The notes: generated by a model not told the origin, from the sequence alone. Shown: positions 43,384 through 57,793, numbered from the stretch's first letter. The stretch: 64,000 bases of DNA from Betaproteobacteria bacterium (GCA_947453725.1 CANGHH010000010.1:62001-126000); one strand, 5' to 3'. Program-made: numbers and translations.

Positions 43384-44190
43384 TCATAGCCCCAGCCAGA
43401 CGCCCAGCTTCAGCAGCGCCGCTTCGTCGTAGGCCTGGTAGCCGGGAACCTTGATCGGCTCGAGCTTCTTGCGGCCGGCTTCGCTGCTGTCCAGCGTGGT
43501 GAAGTAGTCGCGCAGCAGCGCCAGCTGTTCGGCGTTGACCGACGGGCCGGCGATCAGTTGCTTGATCGGTACCGCCTTGCTGGTGCCCAGCACGCGGCCG
43601 TTCTTGGCCAGCCAGTCCTGGACCAGCGCAGCCGAAGCGGTGGCGCCGGCCTGGGTGAAGGTGTTCTCGACCATGAAGGGCACGGCATCCTGGTAGCGCG
43701 TGTAGGTGTAACTCATGGCCTTGGCGTTGCCCATGGCTTCGCGCACCGTGGCGCGCGCCATCCACGCGGTGATCGAGTCTTCGTCGGGCAGGCCCAGCTT
43801 CCTGCCGCGCAGGTCGGCCAGCGTCTTGTAGGGCGCGTTGGCCAGCACCAGGAAGCTGGCCTTGTAGTCGGTGTAGCCCTTGGTCACGGCGACCAGCTTG
43901 TAGCCGTCCTTCAGCGCGGCGATCGAGATGTGCGCCGGGTGCACCAGCGCCAGGTCGTAGGCCTTGGCCGCCAGCCCCTTGCGCAATTCCTTGTAGTCGC
44001 CGACCGGCTCCACGCGCACGGCCTGGCCCAGCAGCTTGCCCAGGTCGGTGGCGACGGCCGCGTAGCGGGCGCGGATCTCGTCGTTGCCGACGCGGTAGCT
44101 CACGCCTTCGTTCACCGCGAAAACCAGTGCCTGGGCCCAGGGGGCGTAGGCCAGCAGGGCAGCCAGGAAGACCAGTCGGGCAGGGCGCAT
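43384..44190 (-). CDS. PhnD-like phosphate/phosphonate-type substrate-binding protein
   Basis: 268 residues. A signal peptide ends near PWAQA (residue 21). The fold is that of PhnD/SsuA-like receptors: FAVNEGVSYRVGNDEIRARY, DLALVHPAHISIAALKDGYK, LADLRGRKLGLPDEDSITAW and a C-terminal lobe. ABC transporter permease and ATPase genes are absent nearby, so it may be an orphan receptor, as many PhnD-like proteins are in sensing. It is 22 bp upstream of the AEC transporter gene. The ligand could be phosphonate, phosphite or an unrelated anion. Confidence 0.82.
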   Translation of the reverse strand: MRPARLVFLAALLAYAPWAQALVFAVNEGVSYRVGNDEIRARYAAVATDLGKLLGQAVRVEPVGDYKELRKGLAAKAYDLALVHPAHISIAALKDGYKLVAVTKGYTDYKASFLVLANAPYKTLADLRGRKLGLPDEDSITAWMARATVREAMGNAKAMSYTYTRYQDAVPFMVENTFTQAGATASAALVQDWLAKNGRVLGTSKAVPIKQLIAGPSVNAEQLALLRDYFTTLDSSEAGRKKLEPIKVPGYQAYDEAALLKLGVWLGL

Positions 44191-44239
44191 GGCGGGTTTC
44201 TGTGGGGTGTTCAGACCCCGAGTCTAGGGCCGGTGGTGG

Positions 44240-44559
44240 TCACGCCGCGTCGGGCACGACGCTGGCCAGCCACTGCGCCACGTCGGCCGCGGCGGCATCG
44301 ACCTGCACCGTCTTGCGCCGGGCGCTGTCGCCGCGCAGCAGGGTGACCGCGCGCCGCGGCAGCGCCAGCTCGCCGGCCAGCCAGGCCAGCAGCGCGGCGT
44401 TGGCCTTGCCGTCCACAGGCGGCGCGTGCAGGCGCACGCGCAGGCAGCCGTCGTGCAGGCCGTCGGCGGCGGTGCGCCTGGCGTTGGGTGACACGGCCAG
44501 CTGCAGCTGGCAGCCCGTTCGCGGGGCCGCCAGCGGCGTCAGGCAAGGCCAATCGCGAA

Positions 44560-44563
<4 letters not shown>
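44240..44563 (-). CDS. DUF167 (YggU) family protein
   Basis: 107 residues with a TTG start at 44563 overlapping the topB stop (TTGA). The family core is CQLQLAVSPNARRTAADGL, LRVRLHAPPVDGKANAALLAWLA and VTLLRGDSARRKTVQVDA. DUF167/YggU proteins are small alpha/beta proteins of unknown role. No upstream ATG or GTG gives a better start, so coupling to topB is likely. Confidence 0.88.
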
Positions 44564-47208
<2,645 letters not shown>

Positions 47209-47324
47209 GGTTCCTCGACGTTCTGACTGGCGCTGGGTCGGCCGGCGGCCGGCTGGAAATCGATGCCTACAATCCGCCGGTCTCGTGCGCACACACGCGC
47301 GCTCGTACGAAACCAATGTACCGA

Positions 47325-47804
47325 ATGAGCAAGACCGCGCAAGCCGCATCGTCAGACCGCCGTCGCATCCAGATTCGCAAGAGCGGCATCCACGGCAAGG
47401 GCGTCTTCGCCTTGCAGCCCATCGCGGCTGGCGAGCTGGTCATCGAATACAAGGGCGAGACCATCACCTGGCCCGAGGCGCTGCGCCGCCATCCGCACGA
47501 CCCCAGCGACCCCAACCACACCTTCTATTTCAGCCTCGACGACGGCAGCCACGTCATCGACGGCAAGGTCGATGGCAACTCGGCGCGCTGGATCAACCAC
47601 GCCTGCGAGCCCAACTGCGAGGCCGACGAGATCGGTGGCCGCGTCTTCATCAAGGCGCTGCGCGACCTGCAGCCCGGCGAAGAGCTGTTCTACGACTACG
47701 GCCTGGTCATCGACGAGCGCTACACCGCCAAGCTGAAGAAGGCATACGAATGCCGCTGCGGCAACGCCGGCTGCCGCCGCACCATGCTGGCACCCAAGCG
47801 ATGA
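47325..47804 (+). CDS. SET-domain protein lysine methyltransferase
   Basis: 159 residues from the ATG at 47325 (MSKTAQ); an ATG at 47316 adds MYR. The SET motifs are present: RKSGIHGKGVFA, ELVIEYKGE, SARWINHACEPNCEA (pseudoknot N-H-x-C) and ELFYDYGL. A post-SET cysteine cluster, CRCGNAGCRR, closes it. SET proteins methylate lysines using SAM; bacterial ones of this short type have unknown targets. A TACAAT -10-like element lies at 47268-47273. Its stop overlaps the birA start. Confidence 0.9.
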   Translation: MSKTAQAASSDRRRIQIRKSGIHGKGVFALQPIAAGELVIEYKGETITWPEALRRHPHDPSDPNHTFYFSLDDGSHVIDGKVDGNSARWINHACEPNCEADEIGGRVFIKALRDLQPGEELFYDYGLVIDERYTAKLKKAYECRCGNAGCRRTMLAPKR

Positions 47805-48676
47805 ACACGCGGGCCGCCGGGGCGCTGGCCGGTCCCACGCCCTGGGGCGCTGAAGCCCTGTGGCTGCAGCTCGAAGCGCTGTTGCCGGGCCTGTCCATCG
47901 AGGTGCTGCCCCGCGTGGCGTCGACCAACACGCTGCTGCTGGAACGGGCGCGGGCTGGCGATGTCCAGCCCTGCCTGCTGGTGGCCGAGGAACAGACCCA
48001 GGGCCGGGGCCGGATGGGCCGCGAATGGCGCAGCCGCGCCGGCGCCTCGCTGACCTTCTCGCTGGCGCTGCCGTTGGCAGTGGCCGACTGGTCGGGCCTG
48101 TCGCTGGCGGTCGGCCTGGCCCTGGCCGATGCGCTGGACCCGCTGCCGGCCGATCCCGCCGAAGGGGCGCCGCGCATCGGCCTGAAGTGGCCCAACGACC
48201 TGTGGCTGCTTGACGGCCCGCTGGCCGCCGGTGGCGGGCGCAAGCTGGGCGGCATCCTGATCGAGACCGTCGGTGCCGGCGCGAGCGCCGGGCCGGGCTC
48301 GCCGCGCCTGGCGGTCGTCGGCGTCGGTCTGAACCTGCTGCCGCAGCCCGAAGAAGGCCTGAGTCAGGGCTGCGCCTGCCTGCAGGAACTGGACGCGCAG
48401 GCCAGCGCGCCGCAGGTGCTGGCCGGCGTGGCTGCGCCGCTGCTGCGCGCGCTGCTGCGCTTCCAGGCTGCGGGCTTCGCGCCGCTGGCCGCGGCTTACG
48501 CGCGGCGCGACGTGCTGCGCGGCCGCCCTGTCAGCACCACACAGGCCGGCCTGCCCGAAGGCCGGGCTGAAGGCGTGGACGCGCAGGGGGCCTTGTTGGT
48601 GCGCCACGGCGGCTTGCACCGCGTCGTCAGTGGCGAGGTCAGCGTGCGGCCGCGGGCTGCCGTGGAAGCCGGTTGA
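47801..48676 (+). CDS. birA: Biotin--[acetyl-CoA-carboxylase] ligase (no DNA-binding domain)
   Basis: 291 residues; the ATG overlaps the SET stop (ATGA). The ligase signature is EEQTQGRGRMGREWRS, then GLKWPNDLWL, KLGGILIE and VGVGLNLL. The C-terminal SH3-like domain has RGRPVS and RAEGVDAQGALLV. The N-terminal winged helix of bifunctional BirA is absent, so this is a monofunctional ligase. It attaches biotin to the carboxyl carrier protein of acetyl-CoA carboxylase. In many Burkholderiales coaX follows; here an SPOR-like gene does. Confidence 0.95.
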   Translation: MNTRAAGALAGPTPWGAEALWLQLEALLPGLSIEVLPRVASTNTLLLERARAGDVQPCLLVAEEQTQGRGRMGREWRSRAGASLTFSLALPLAVADWSGLSLAVGLALADALDPLPADPAEGAPRIGLKWPNDLWLLDGPLAAGGGRKLGGILIETVGAGASAGPGSPRLAVVGVGLNLLPQPEEGLSQGCACLQELDAQASAPQVLAGVAAPLLRALLRFQAAGFAPLAAAYARRDVLRGRPVSTTQAGLPEGRAEGVDAQGALLVRHGGLHRVVSGEVSVRPRAAVEAG

Positions 48677-49365
48677 TGCTGCGCGCGCTGGCCATCGCGC
48701 TCTTGCTGGCCAATGCGCTGTGCTTCGTCTGGGTCCGCGGCTGGCTGGCGCCCGCCTGGCCCGCACCGCACAGCAGCGAACGCGAACCCGAACGGCTGGC
48801 TGCGCAGCTGCACCCCGAACGCGTGACCGTGCTGGTCGGGCCGGCTGCCAGTGCTGCGATCGCGGCGGCGCGAGCGGCCGCGCTGGTCTGCCTGGAAGCC
48901 GGCCCGCTGGGCGAAGGCGACCTGGCTGGCGCCGAAGCCGCGCTGGCGGGATTGCACCTGCCCGAAGGCAGCTGGCAGCGCGACGCCGCCCCGCTGCCGC
49001 CGCTGTGGCTGGTCTACGTGGCGCGCCCGGCCGATACGACGGTGATGCGCGCCCGCAGTCAGGAGCTGACGCGGCTGCAGATCGCCTTCGAGACGCTGGC
49101 GGCCCCGGCCGAACTGGCTGGCGGCCTGGTGCTGTCGCGCCATGCCACGCAGGCCGAAGCCGACGCAGCGCTGGCCGCCGTCACGGCCCGTGCCTCCCCC
49201 GGCAAGGCGCTGCGTTGGCTGCGCGTGGTCAGCCTGCCCGAGCCGCCGGTCCGGCTGTGGCTGCGGCTGCCCCAGGCCGACGCCGAATTGCAGGAGAAGC
49301 TCAAGGCCCTGCCGCCCGAGCCCTTGGCCGGCGGCTTCAAGGCCTGCACGCCGCGGCCGGCCTGA
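48676..49365 (+). CDS. SPOR-domain-like protein
   Basis: 229 residues. The ATG at 48676 overlaps the birA stop in TTGATG; a TTG one codon upstream is possible. An N-terminal membrane segment (about 4-22, ALAIALLLANALCFVWV) anchors it. The region 150-205 (LSRHATQAEADAALAAVTAR) has the alternating pattern of SPOR folds, which bind denuded septal peptidoglycan. The match is weak at the sequence level and rests partly on its place after birA in relatives. Confidence 0.65.
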   Translation: MLRALAIALLLANALCFVWVRGWLAPAWPAPHSSEREPERLAAQLHPERVTVLVGPAASAAIAAARAAALVCLEAGPLGEGDLAGAEAALAGLHLPEGSWQRDAAPLPPLWLVYVARPADTTVMRARSQELTRLQIAFETLAAPAELAGGLVLSRHATQAEADAALAAVTARASPGKALRWLRVVSLPEPPVRLWLRLPQADAELQEKLKALPPEPLAGGFKACTPRPA

Positions 49366-49392
49366 AGCGCGGCGGGCTGGCCCCGGCGCGCT

Positions 49393-51411
49393 TCAGGCCG
49401 GCCGCGTGCGCCTCAGCGCCCAGGCCGCCAGGCCCAGCAAGGCCACCCAGACGGGCGACATCGCCCCGCCACCGCCGCCACCCGAGCTGCCGGGCGTGAC
49501 CGGTGTCACCACCTGGGCAGCCTGCACGCTGATGGTGCTGCTGCTGCTGCCGGTGGCCCCCGCGCTGTCCGTGACGGTCAGGCTGACGACCACGCTGCCG
49601 GCCGCGCTGGTGAGCAGCGTGGCGCTGGCGCCGTTGGTGGCGCCGCTGAAGGCCGCGGCTGCGCCGCCGCTGCTGATCTGCCACTGGTAGCCGGCGATGG
49701 CGCGCCCGCCGTTGGCCGTCGAGGCGCTGGCGCTGAGCGTGACCACCGTGCCGGCCGTCGGGCTGCTGTTGCTGACGCTGATGGTGGCGGTCGGCGGCGC
49801 CACTGGCGGCACCACCGCGGCCACCGCTGCGCCGGCGTCGAGCAGGCCGGCGCCACAGGTGCTGGTGGTGCAGTAGCACTCCAGCTGCTCGGTGCTGCTG
49901 GGCGCCTTGCAGGCGGCGACCGGCAGGCCGGTGGTGCTGTCATTGCCGGCGCCGCTGGTCGGGAAGGGGCGGGCCGTCGATTTCAGCTTGGCCGCGATCG
50001 CGGCGGGTGTCAGCGTCGGGTCGACGGCCAGCATCAGCGCCACCGTGCCGGCCACGATCGGCGTCGAGAAACTGGTGCCGACCGAGATGTTGCTGCTGTC
50101 GCTGTAGCCGTTGCTGCTGGGCGTGGTCGTGCCCTGGTTGGTGGTGGTCAGGATCGGGTAGAGGCAGGCGCCGCTGGTGTTGACGCAGTTGCCGGCTGGC
50201 GCGGCGATGGCCACCTGCGGCCCGATGCTGGAGTAGCCGACCTTGCTGCCGATGTGGCGCACGCCGGCCACGGCCAGCGCGTGGGTGCAGTTGGCCGGTG
50301 CCTCGACGGCCAGGCCGTTGCTGTTGCCGGCGGCCACCACGACGGTGACCTTGGCGGCCTCCAGGGCGTTGAAGACGTCGGTGTAGCTGGCCGGGCAACT
50401 GCCCGACTTGCCCAGGCTCATGCTGATGACCTGGGCCGGATGGGGGTTGACCGGCGCCGTGGTGTCGCCCGGGATGGCCAGGCCGGCGGCCCAGTACATC
50501 GCCGCGATGATGTCGCTGTCGCTGCCGCCGCATTTGCCCAGCACGCGAACCGGCAGCACCATGGTGTTGCGGCCGACGCTGGCCATGCCGATGTGGTTGT
50601 CGGTGGCCGCGCCGACCAGACCCGCCGTCTGCGTGCCGTGCCAGCTGCTGTTGCTGGCCGTCGTGCCGCTGCCGCATTGCCCGGTGGTCGTCCAGTCGCC
50701 GGGGTCGCTGGCATCGGCATCGCGGCCGCCGCCGTCGCCTGCCGTGCTGGTGCTGCTGATGAAGTCGTAGCCCGGCCACAGCTTGCTGGTCCCGTCGGCC
50801 CTGGTGAAATCGGGGTGGTCGTCGCGCACGCCGGTGTCCAGCACCGCCACCGTGACGCCGGCCGAGCCCGGTGTGATCGCCCAGGCGGCTTCGGCATTGA
50901 TCGATGAGACCACCGGCTTGGCGGCGGATGTCACCGCCGCGTCGGGCGCCCGCAGGTACCACTGGCCGACGGCCGGGCTGGTGCTGGCGTTGGCGGCGTA
51001 CAGCGGGTCGTTGGGCGCCGCGCTGATGGTCCGCCGCTCGTCCACCACGGCCCATTCGACGTCGTCCTGCAGACGCAGTTTCGCCGCCAGCGCCGAGGAG
51101 CTCAGCCCCTGCCCGCGCAGCGCCTGCGTGCGTTCGCCCAGCACGCGGCCGTCCTGCATCGGCAAGCCCAGGCGCTGGCCCAGGTGGGCCGCGTGCTGGG
51201 GACGGGTGGGCTGGGCGCTCGCCGCCGACGGGGCCTGCATCAAGGCGCTGCCCCGGCGGTACTTGACGATCACCTGGGCCTGGGTGCCGTCTTCTGCAAC
51301 GGCGGGGCGGCTGCGCTGCGGTCCCCGCTCGACGGTGGGCGAGCCGCCGAAGGCCGGCAGCATGCCCAGCAGCAAGGCGAGCAGGACCGGGGCGGGGCGC
51401 AGGATGGACAT
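49393..51411 (-). CDS. Secreted subtilisin-family (S8) serine peptidase with GlyGly-CTERM tail
   Basis: 672 residues from the ATG at 51411 (MSILRPAP), which gives a clean signal peptide. A propeptide runs to about residue 130. The triad is D192 in VAVLDTGVRDDH, H258 in SSWHGTQTAG and S447 in VGTSFSTPIVAG. After a Cys-rich stretch comes an Ig/PKD-like domain (about 565-645). The C-terminus is a glycine run (GGGGGG), hydrophobic helix MSPVWVALLGLAAWAL and a basic RRTRPA. This matches GlyGly-CTERM, the sorting signal processed by rhombosortase, which is encoded at 5352-5993. It is probably exported by type II secretion and held at the surface. Confidence 0.92.
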   Translation of the reverse strand: MSILRPAPVLLALLLGMLPAFGGSPTVERGPQRSRPAVAEDGTQAQVIVKYRRGSALMQAPSAASAQPTRPQHAAHLGQRLGLPMQDGRVLGERTQALRGQGLSSSALAAKLRLQDDVEWAVVDERRTISAAPNDPLYAANASTSPAVGQWYLRAPDAAVTSAAKPVVSSINAEAAWAITPGSAGVTVAVLDTGVRDDHPDFTRADGTSKLWPGYDFISSTSTAGDGGGRDADASDPGDWTTTGQCGSGTTASNSSWHGTQTAGLVGAATDNHIGMASVGRNTMVLPVRVLGKCGGSDSDIIAAMYWAAGLAIPGDTTAPVNPHPAQVISMSLGKSGSCPASYTDVFNALEAAKVTVVVAAGNSNGLAVEAPANCTHALAVAGVRHIGSKVGYSSIGPQVAIAAPAGNCVNTSGACLYPILTTTNQGTTTPSSNGYSDSSNISVGTSFSTPIVAGTVALMLAVDPTLTPAAIAAKLKSTARPFPTSGAGNDSTTGLPVAACKAPSSTEQLECYCTTSTCGAGLLDAGAAVAAVVPPVAPPTATISVSNSSPTAGTVVTLSASASTANGGRAIAGYQWQISSGGAAAAFSGATNGASATLLTSAAGSVVVSLTVTDSAGATGSSSSTISVQAAQVVTPVTPGSSGGGGGGAMSPVWVALLGLAAWALRRTRPA

Positions 51412-51539
51412 CGGGAAGGCTGCCTTGTGGCCGTAGCCGGAACGGGGGTGGTGGTCGCGCGGCGAACCGCGCGTGTCGGCCACTTCATGCGGCAGGCGCT
51501 GGGCATCATGCGCCCAAGTGCAAGGCCACCTGGCATCGG

Positions 51540-51563
51540 AAAAGGCCGCTGAAGCGGCCTTTT
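51540..51563. terminator. Bidirectional intrinsic terminator downstream of gapA
   Basis: AAAAGGCCGC-TGAA-GCGGCCTTTT: perfect 10-bp arms, a four-base loop and A/T runs on both sides. It lies 20 bp after the gapA stop, before the subtilase start, and would stop transcription in both directions. It is the clearest intrinsic terminator in the window. Confidence 0.9.
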
Positions 51564-51582
51564 CACGGTTCTGGCCGGGGCT

Positions 51583-54622
<3,040 letters not shown>

Positions 54623-54720
54623 CGAAGTCGCCGCGGCGGGCGGTAGCTGAGGGAGGCCGCGATTCTAGGAGGACGGCCTGCCGCTGCGGCGCATCGGCGG
54701 GCGGCCCGATGCCGGGCGGG

Positions 54721-54736
54721 CTTGACTTGCGTCAAG
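54721..54736. promoter_or_regulatory. FNR/DNR-type box between tkt and the hemerythrin gene
   Basis: CTTGAC-TTGC-GTCAAG is a perfect 16-bp palindrome containing TTGAC-N4-GTCAA, the variant recognised by FNR/Anr/Dnr proteins. Its centre is 41 bp before the hemerythrin ATG at 54770 and about 106 bp before the tkt start. If it activates at -41.5 the hemerythrin mRNA would start near its ATG. It could instead serve tkt or act as a repressor site. Confidence 0.55.
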
Positions 54737-54769
54737 CGGTCGTCGGCGCCCGGTGCGATGCTGGCCGCC

Positions 54770-55357
54770 ATGCGCCACACCACCATCGATGTCATCCACG
54801 AAGAGCACCAGGCCCTGGCCGCGATGCTGCGTTCGCTCGGTCTGCTGCTGAGCCAGGCACGGCGTGAAAATCGGGCGCCCGACTTCGACGTGCTGCGGGC
54901 CATGCTGCTCTACGTCGACGAATTCCCCGAGCGCCTGCACCACCGCAAGGAAACCGACCTGCTTTTCCCCAAGGTGCGTGAGCGCTGCCCCGAGCTGGCC
55001 GCGGTGTTGGTCCGGCTGGCGTGCGACCACGAAGCCGGCGAGCGCAGCATCCGGGCGCTCGAGCACGCGCTGCTGGCCTACGAAGTGCTCGGTGAACCGC
55101 GCCGCGAGCATTTCGAGCAGCAGGTCGCGCAGTACACGCGCTTCTACCTCGAACACATGGCGCTGGAGGAATCGGAAATCCTGCCCGCCACGCGTGCCGC
55201 TTTCCTGCCCGAAGACTGGGCCGAACTGGACGCCGCCTTCGCGACCCACCAGGACCCGCTGACCGGGCACGAGGCCGAAGCCGAATACCGGCCGCTGTTC
55301 CAGAAGATCCTGATGGCAGCGCCGGCGCCCATCGGCCTGGGGCCGGCGCGCGCCTGA
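54770..55357 (+). CDS. Hemerythrin-domain protein
   Basis: 195 residues from the ATG at 54770. An ATG at 54758 is also possible. The diiron ligands are spread over a four-helix bundle: VIHEEHQALAAML, ERLHHRKETDLLF, ACDHEAGERS and YLEHMALEESEILPATR. Such proteins bind oxygen or sense/scavenge oxygen, nitric oxide or iron. The TTGAC-N4-GTCAA box just upstream suggests control by oxygen or NO. It converges with the diheme oxidoreductase gene, 21 bp away. Confidence 0.9.
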   Translation: MRHTTIDVIHEEHQALAAMLRSLGLLLSQARRENRAPDFDVLRAMLLYVDEFPERLHHRKETDLLFPKVRERCPELAAVLVRLACDHEAGERSIRALEHALLAYEVLGEPRREHFEQQVAQYTRFYLEHMALEESEILPATRAAFLPEDWAELDAAFATHQDPLTGHEAEAEYRPLFQKILMAAPAPIGLGPARA

Positions 55358-55378
55358 GCGCCCGGCCGGCGCGCCCTT

Positions 55379-56617
55379 TCAGATCGTGGCGAGAAAGTCC
55401 AGCAGTTGCTGGCGTTCGCCGGCGCCGAGGTCCTTGTAGCGCTGGCGTGACGGCGCGCCCTGGCCCTCGTGGGCGCGGATCGCGGCGTCCACCGTGGGTG
55501 CACGGCCGTCGTGGAGGAAAGGGCCGCGGGCGCGCAGGCCCCACAGCGGCGCGGTGCGCATCTCCGTCATCTTGGCCGCACCTTGTTCGATGCCGTCACC
55601 CAGCTTGCCCATGTCGTGCAGCAGCAGGTCCGAATACAGCGGCACCGGCTTGTGCGCCAGCGCCGCCACCGGGCTGGCCCCGCTCAGCAGCACCGGGGTG
55701 TGGCAGGCGCTGCAGTGGATGCGATCGAAGACACGGCTGCCAGCCAGCGCCGAGGCCGTCGTGCGCAACGGTGCGGGCGGCGCCAGCAGGCGCATGAAAT
55801 CGGCGGCGTGGTCGATGTCGCTGGTGCCGTCGGGGCCGACCGCGTCTTCCAGCTCGGGCACCTGGTCCCAGATGGCCAGCAGCGCCTGCTTGCCGTTGGG
55901 CGCGTTCTCGGTCGGGAAATAACGGTTGGTCACGCCCATCTCGTTCAGGTAGGCGTCACCGGCGAAGGCCAGGAGTGTGGCCTGCTGCGCCTTCCAGCCG
56001 AAGCGGCCGACGCGGGTCTTGCCGCTGGCGATGTCGGTGACCAGCGCCGCACGGCCCTGCACGCCGTCGGGTTGGCGACGCTGCGCGCCGAGCAGGATCT
56101 CGGCGTCGGGCACGGCTTCGATCAGGCCGGCGCCGAACAGCGGCGTCGACAGGCGCTTGGCCACCACATTGGCTTCGGGCGGCACGGTTTCCTGCACCGC
56201 GGGGGCTATGGCCTTGTCCTGCAGCAGCGAGCCCCCCAGGTGGTCGAGCGGGTCGAAGACGCCGTTCACCACGCGGCCGAAGCGCGTCACGGTGGTGGCG
56301 CTGGCGCCGCCGACGCCGCCGGCCGAATGGCAGCCCGCGCAGGAGTTGCCGTTGAAGATCGGGCCGAGGCCGCCCTCGACCGTTTCGATGGCCTCGAACT
56401 CGTCACGGCCGGCGGTGTACAGGGCCAGTTGCTCGGCGCTCAGGCCGACCAGCGCGTCGCCCAGCTGGCCGGGATGCGGCTGGTGCAGGGCTGGGCGGAG
56501 CTTGTGGCGCGGCACGAAGGGTGCACCGACCTGGGCGAGGGTGCTGCCTGCAAGCAGCACAGCGGCAAGGGCGGCGCTGCCGACGGCACTGACGGCGAGC
56601 TTGGATCTGATGTTCAT
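55379..56617 (-). CDS. Diheme c-type oxidoreductase (DHOR/DUF1111 family)
   Basis: 412 residues with a signal peptide (MNIRSKLAVSAVGSAALAAVLL, cleaved near LAQ; quoted in part). Two heme c sites are present, NSCAGCH (about residue 95) and HCSACH (about 305). The C-terminal segment APLWGLRARGPFLHDGRA carries the usual distal histidine. The family is the diheme oxidoreductase/DUF1111 group, related to MauG and cytochrome c peroxidase. It is periplasmic; the substrate is unknown. It diverges from the YHYH gene across a region holding two CusR-like boxes. Confidence 0.9.
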   Translation of the reverse strand: MNIRSKLAVSAVGSAALAAVLLAGSTLAQVGAPFVPRHKLRPALHQPHPGQLGDALVGLSAEQLALYTAGRDEFEAIETVEGGLGPIFNGNSCAGCHSAGGVGGASATTVTRFGRVVNGVFDPLDHLGGSLLQDKAIAPAVQETVPPEANVVAKRLSTPLFGAGLIEAVPDAEILLGAQRRQPDGVQGRAALVTDIASGKTRVGRFGWKAQQATLLAFAGDAYLNEMGVTNRYFPTENAPNGKQALLAIWDQVPELEDAVGPDGTSDIDHAADFMRLLAPPAPLRTTASALAGSRVFDRIHCSACHTPVLLSGASPVAALAHKPVPLYSDLLLHDMGKLGDGIEQGAAKMTEMRTAPLWGLRARGPFLHDGRAPTVDAAIRAHEGQGAPSRQRYKDLGAGERQQLLDFLATI

Positions 56618-56677
56618 CGAAACGGACTCCGGGCTGAGGGGCTGGACCCATGCTAGGTTTCGTCCGCCCGCCGACGA

Positions 56678-56725
56678 ATGACAACTTCGTCATCCCTGCA
56701 ACCGGGTGTGTGACCGATCTGTCAT
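56678..56725. promoter_or_regulatory. Two CusR-like direct-spaced boxes between the diheme oxidoreductase and YHYH genes
   Basis: Box 1 (56678-56693) is ATGACA-ACTT-CGTCAT, one mismatch from ATGACA-N4-TGTCAT. Box 2 (56710-56725) is GTGACC-GATC-TGTCAT, two mismatches. They lie 32 bp apart, three helical turns, in the 195-bp gap between divergent genes. The intact form of the same palindrome lies upstream of the response-regulator gene at 60658-60679. E. coli CusR binds the same arrangement. Confidence 0.5.
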
Positions 56726-56812
56726 TTCCGCCGGGCGCCGAACGCTTAGCCTTTCGGCCAGCGCGGGGTCCTCCGCGCGGTCATGCCATTGCGTTTATCC
56801 AGGAGTCGATCG

Positions 56813-57793
56813 ATGAACCTTCCCCGTCCCGCGCGCGGGCCCCTGAACCCGGCTGCCGCCCTGGCCGCCGCCTGCGCCGCGCTGGCCCTGCAGGCCTGTG
56901 GCGGCGGTGGCAGCAGCGACAGCAGCATCACCGCCACCCCACCGACCGTCGACGGCACCGCCAGCGGCCTGACTGCCGGCGTGCTTTGCAGCCTGAGCAG
57001 CAGCGTGATGAACAGCAGCCCGTCGGTGAACGCCACCAGCAGCGCCAGCTGGTCGTGCAGCGGCAGCTCGCGCCTGCTCAGCGCCAACGGGCTGCCCGAC
57101 CACGCGGTGGGCACCTTCCCCAACGCCAACAACCCCAATGCGATCACCGCGCAGAAGGTCAGCGCCACCTTGACGCTGGCGCCGAGCAACACCGGCGTCG
57201 CGACCCAGCTCGGCGGGCCCATCGGCGTGACCGGCTACGTGCTGAACGGCGTCAAGATCGACCCCGGCACCGGCGGTTCCTGCGACAACAGCGGCAGCAG
57301 CTGCACCCAGCTCGGCAATGCCGGCCCCTGGAGCATGGAAGCGCTGGGGCAGACCTCGTTCAACTTCGGCGTCGACAGCAACAACGCCCACGTCCAGCCG
57401 ACCGGCGTCTACCACTACCACGGCATGCCCGAGGGCTACATCGCCAAGCTGGGCAAGGGCACCGCGATGACGCTGATCGGCTGGGCCGGCGACGGTTTCC
57501 CGATCTACGCCCGCTACGGCTACGTCAACGCCAGCGACGCCAGTTCCGGCACCCGCGCGATGAAGGGCAGCTGGCGCCTCAAGGCTGCGCCCGACGCCAA
57601 CCGGCCGGCCACCAGCCTGTACGCGATGGGCACCTTCCGCCAGGACTACGAATACGTCGCCGGGCTGGGCGACCTCGACGAATGCAACGGCCGCAGCGGC
57701 GTGACGCCCGAATTCCCGGCCGGCATCTACCACTACTACGCCACCGACACCTACCCCTACCTGCAGCGCTGCGTGAAGGGTAAGTTGTCGTGA
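56813..57793 (+). CDS. YHYH-domain lipoprotein
   Basis: 326 residues from an ATG with AGGAG eight bases upstream. A lipobox LQAC (C29) follows a hydrophobic segment, so it is a lipoprotein, followed by a Gly/Ser linker. The core carries the diagnostic YHYH at residues 200-203 (TGVYHYHGMPEGY), the segment IGWAGDGFPIYARYGY, and a C-terminal GIYHYYATDTYPYLQRC. The family is of unknown function and may bind metal. It is co-transcribed with the EF-hand gene (stop/start overlap) and diverges from a diheme oxidoreductase. Confidence 0.9.
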   Translation: MNLPRPARGPLNPAAALAAACAALALQACGGGGSSDSSITATPPTVDGTASGLTAGVLCSLSSSVMNSSPSVNATSSASWSCSGSSRLLSANGLPDHAVGTFPNANNPNAITAQKVSATLTLAPSNTGVATQLGGPIGVTGYVLNGVKIDPGTGGSCDNSGSSCTQLGNAGPWSMEALGQTSFNFGVDSNNAHVQPTGVYHYHGMPEGYIAKLGKGTAMTLIGWAGDGFPIYARYGYVNASDASSGTRAMKGSWRLKAAPDANRPATSLYAMGTFRQDYEYVAGLGDLDECNGRSGVTPEFPAGIYHYYATDTYPYLQRCVKGKLS

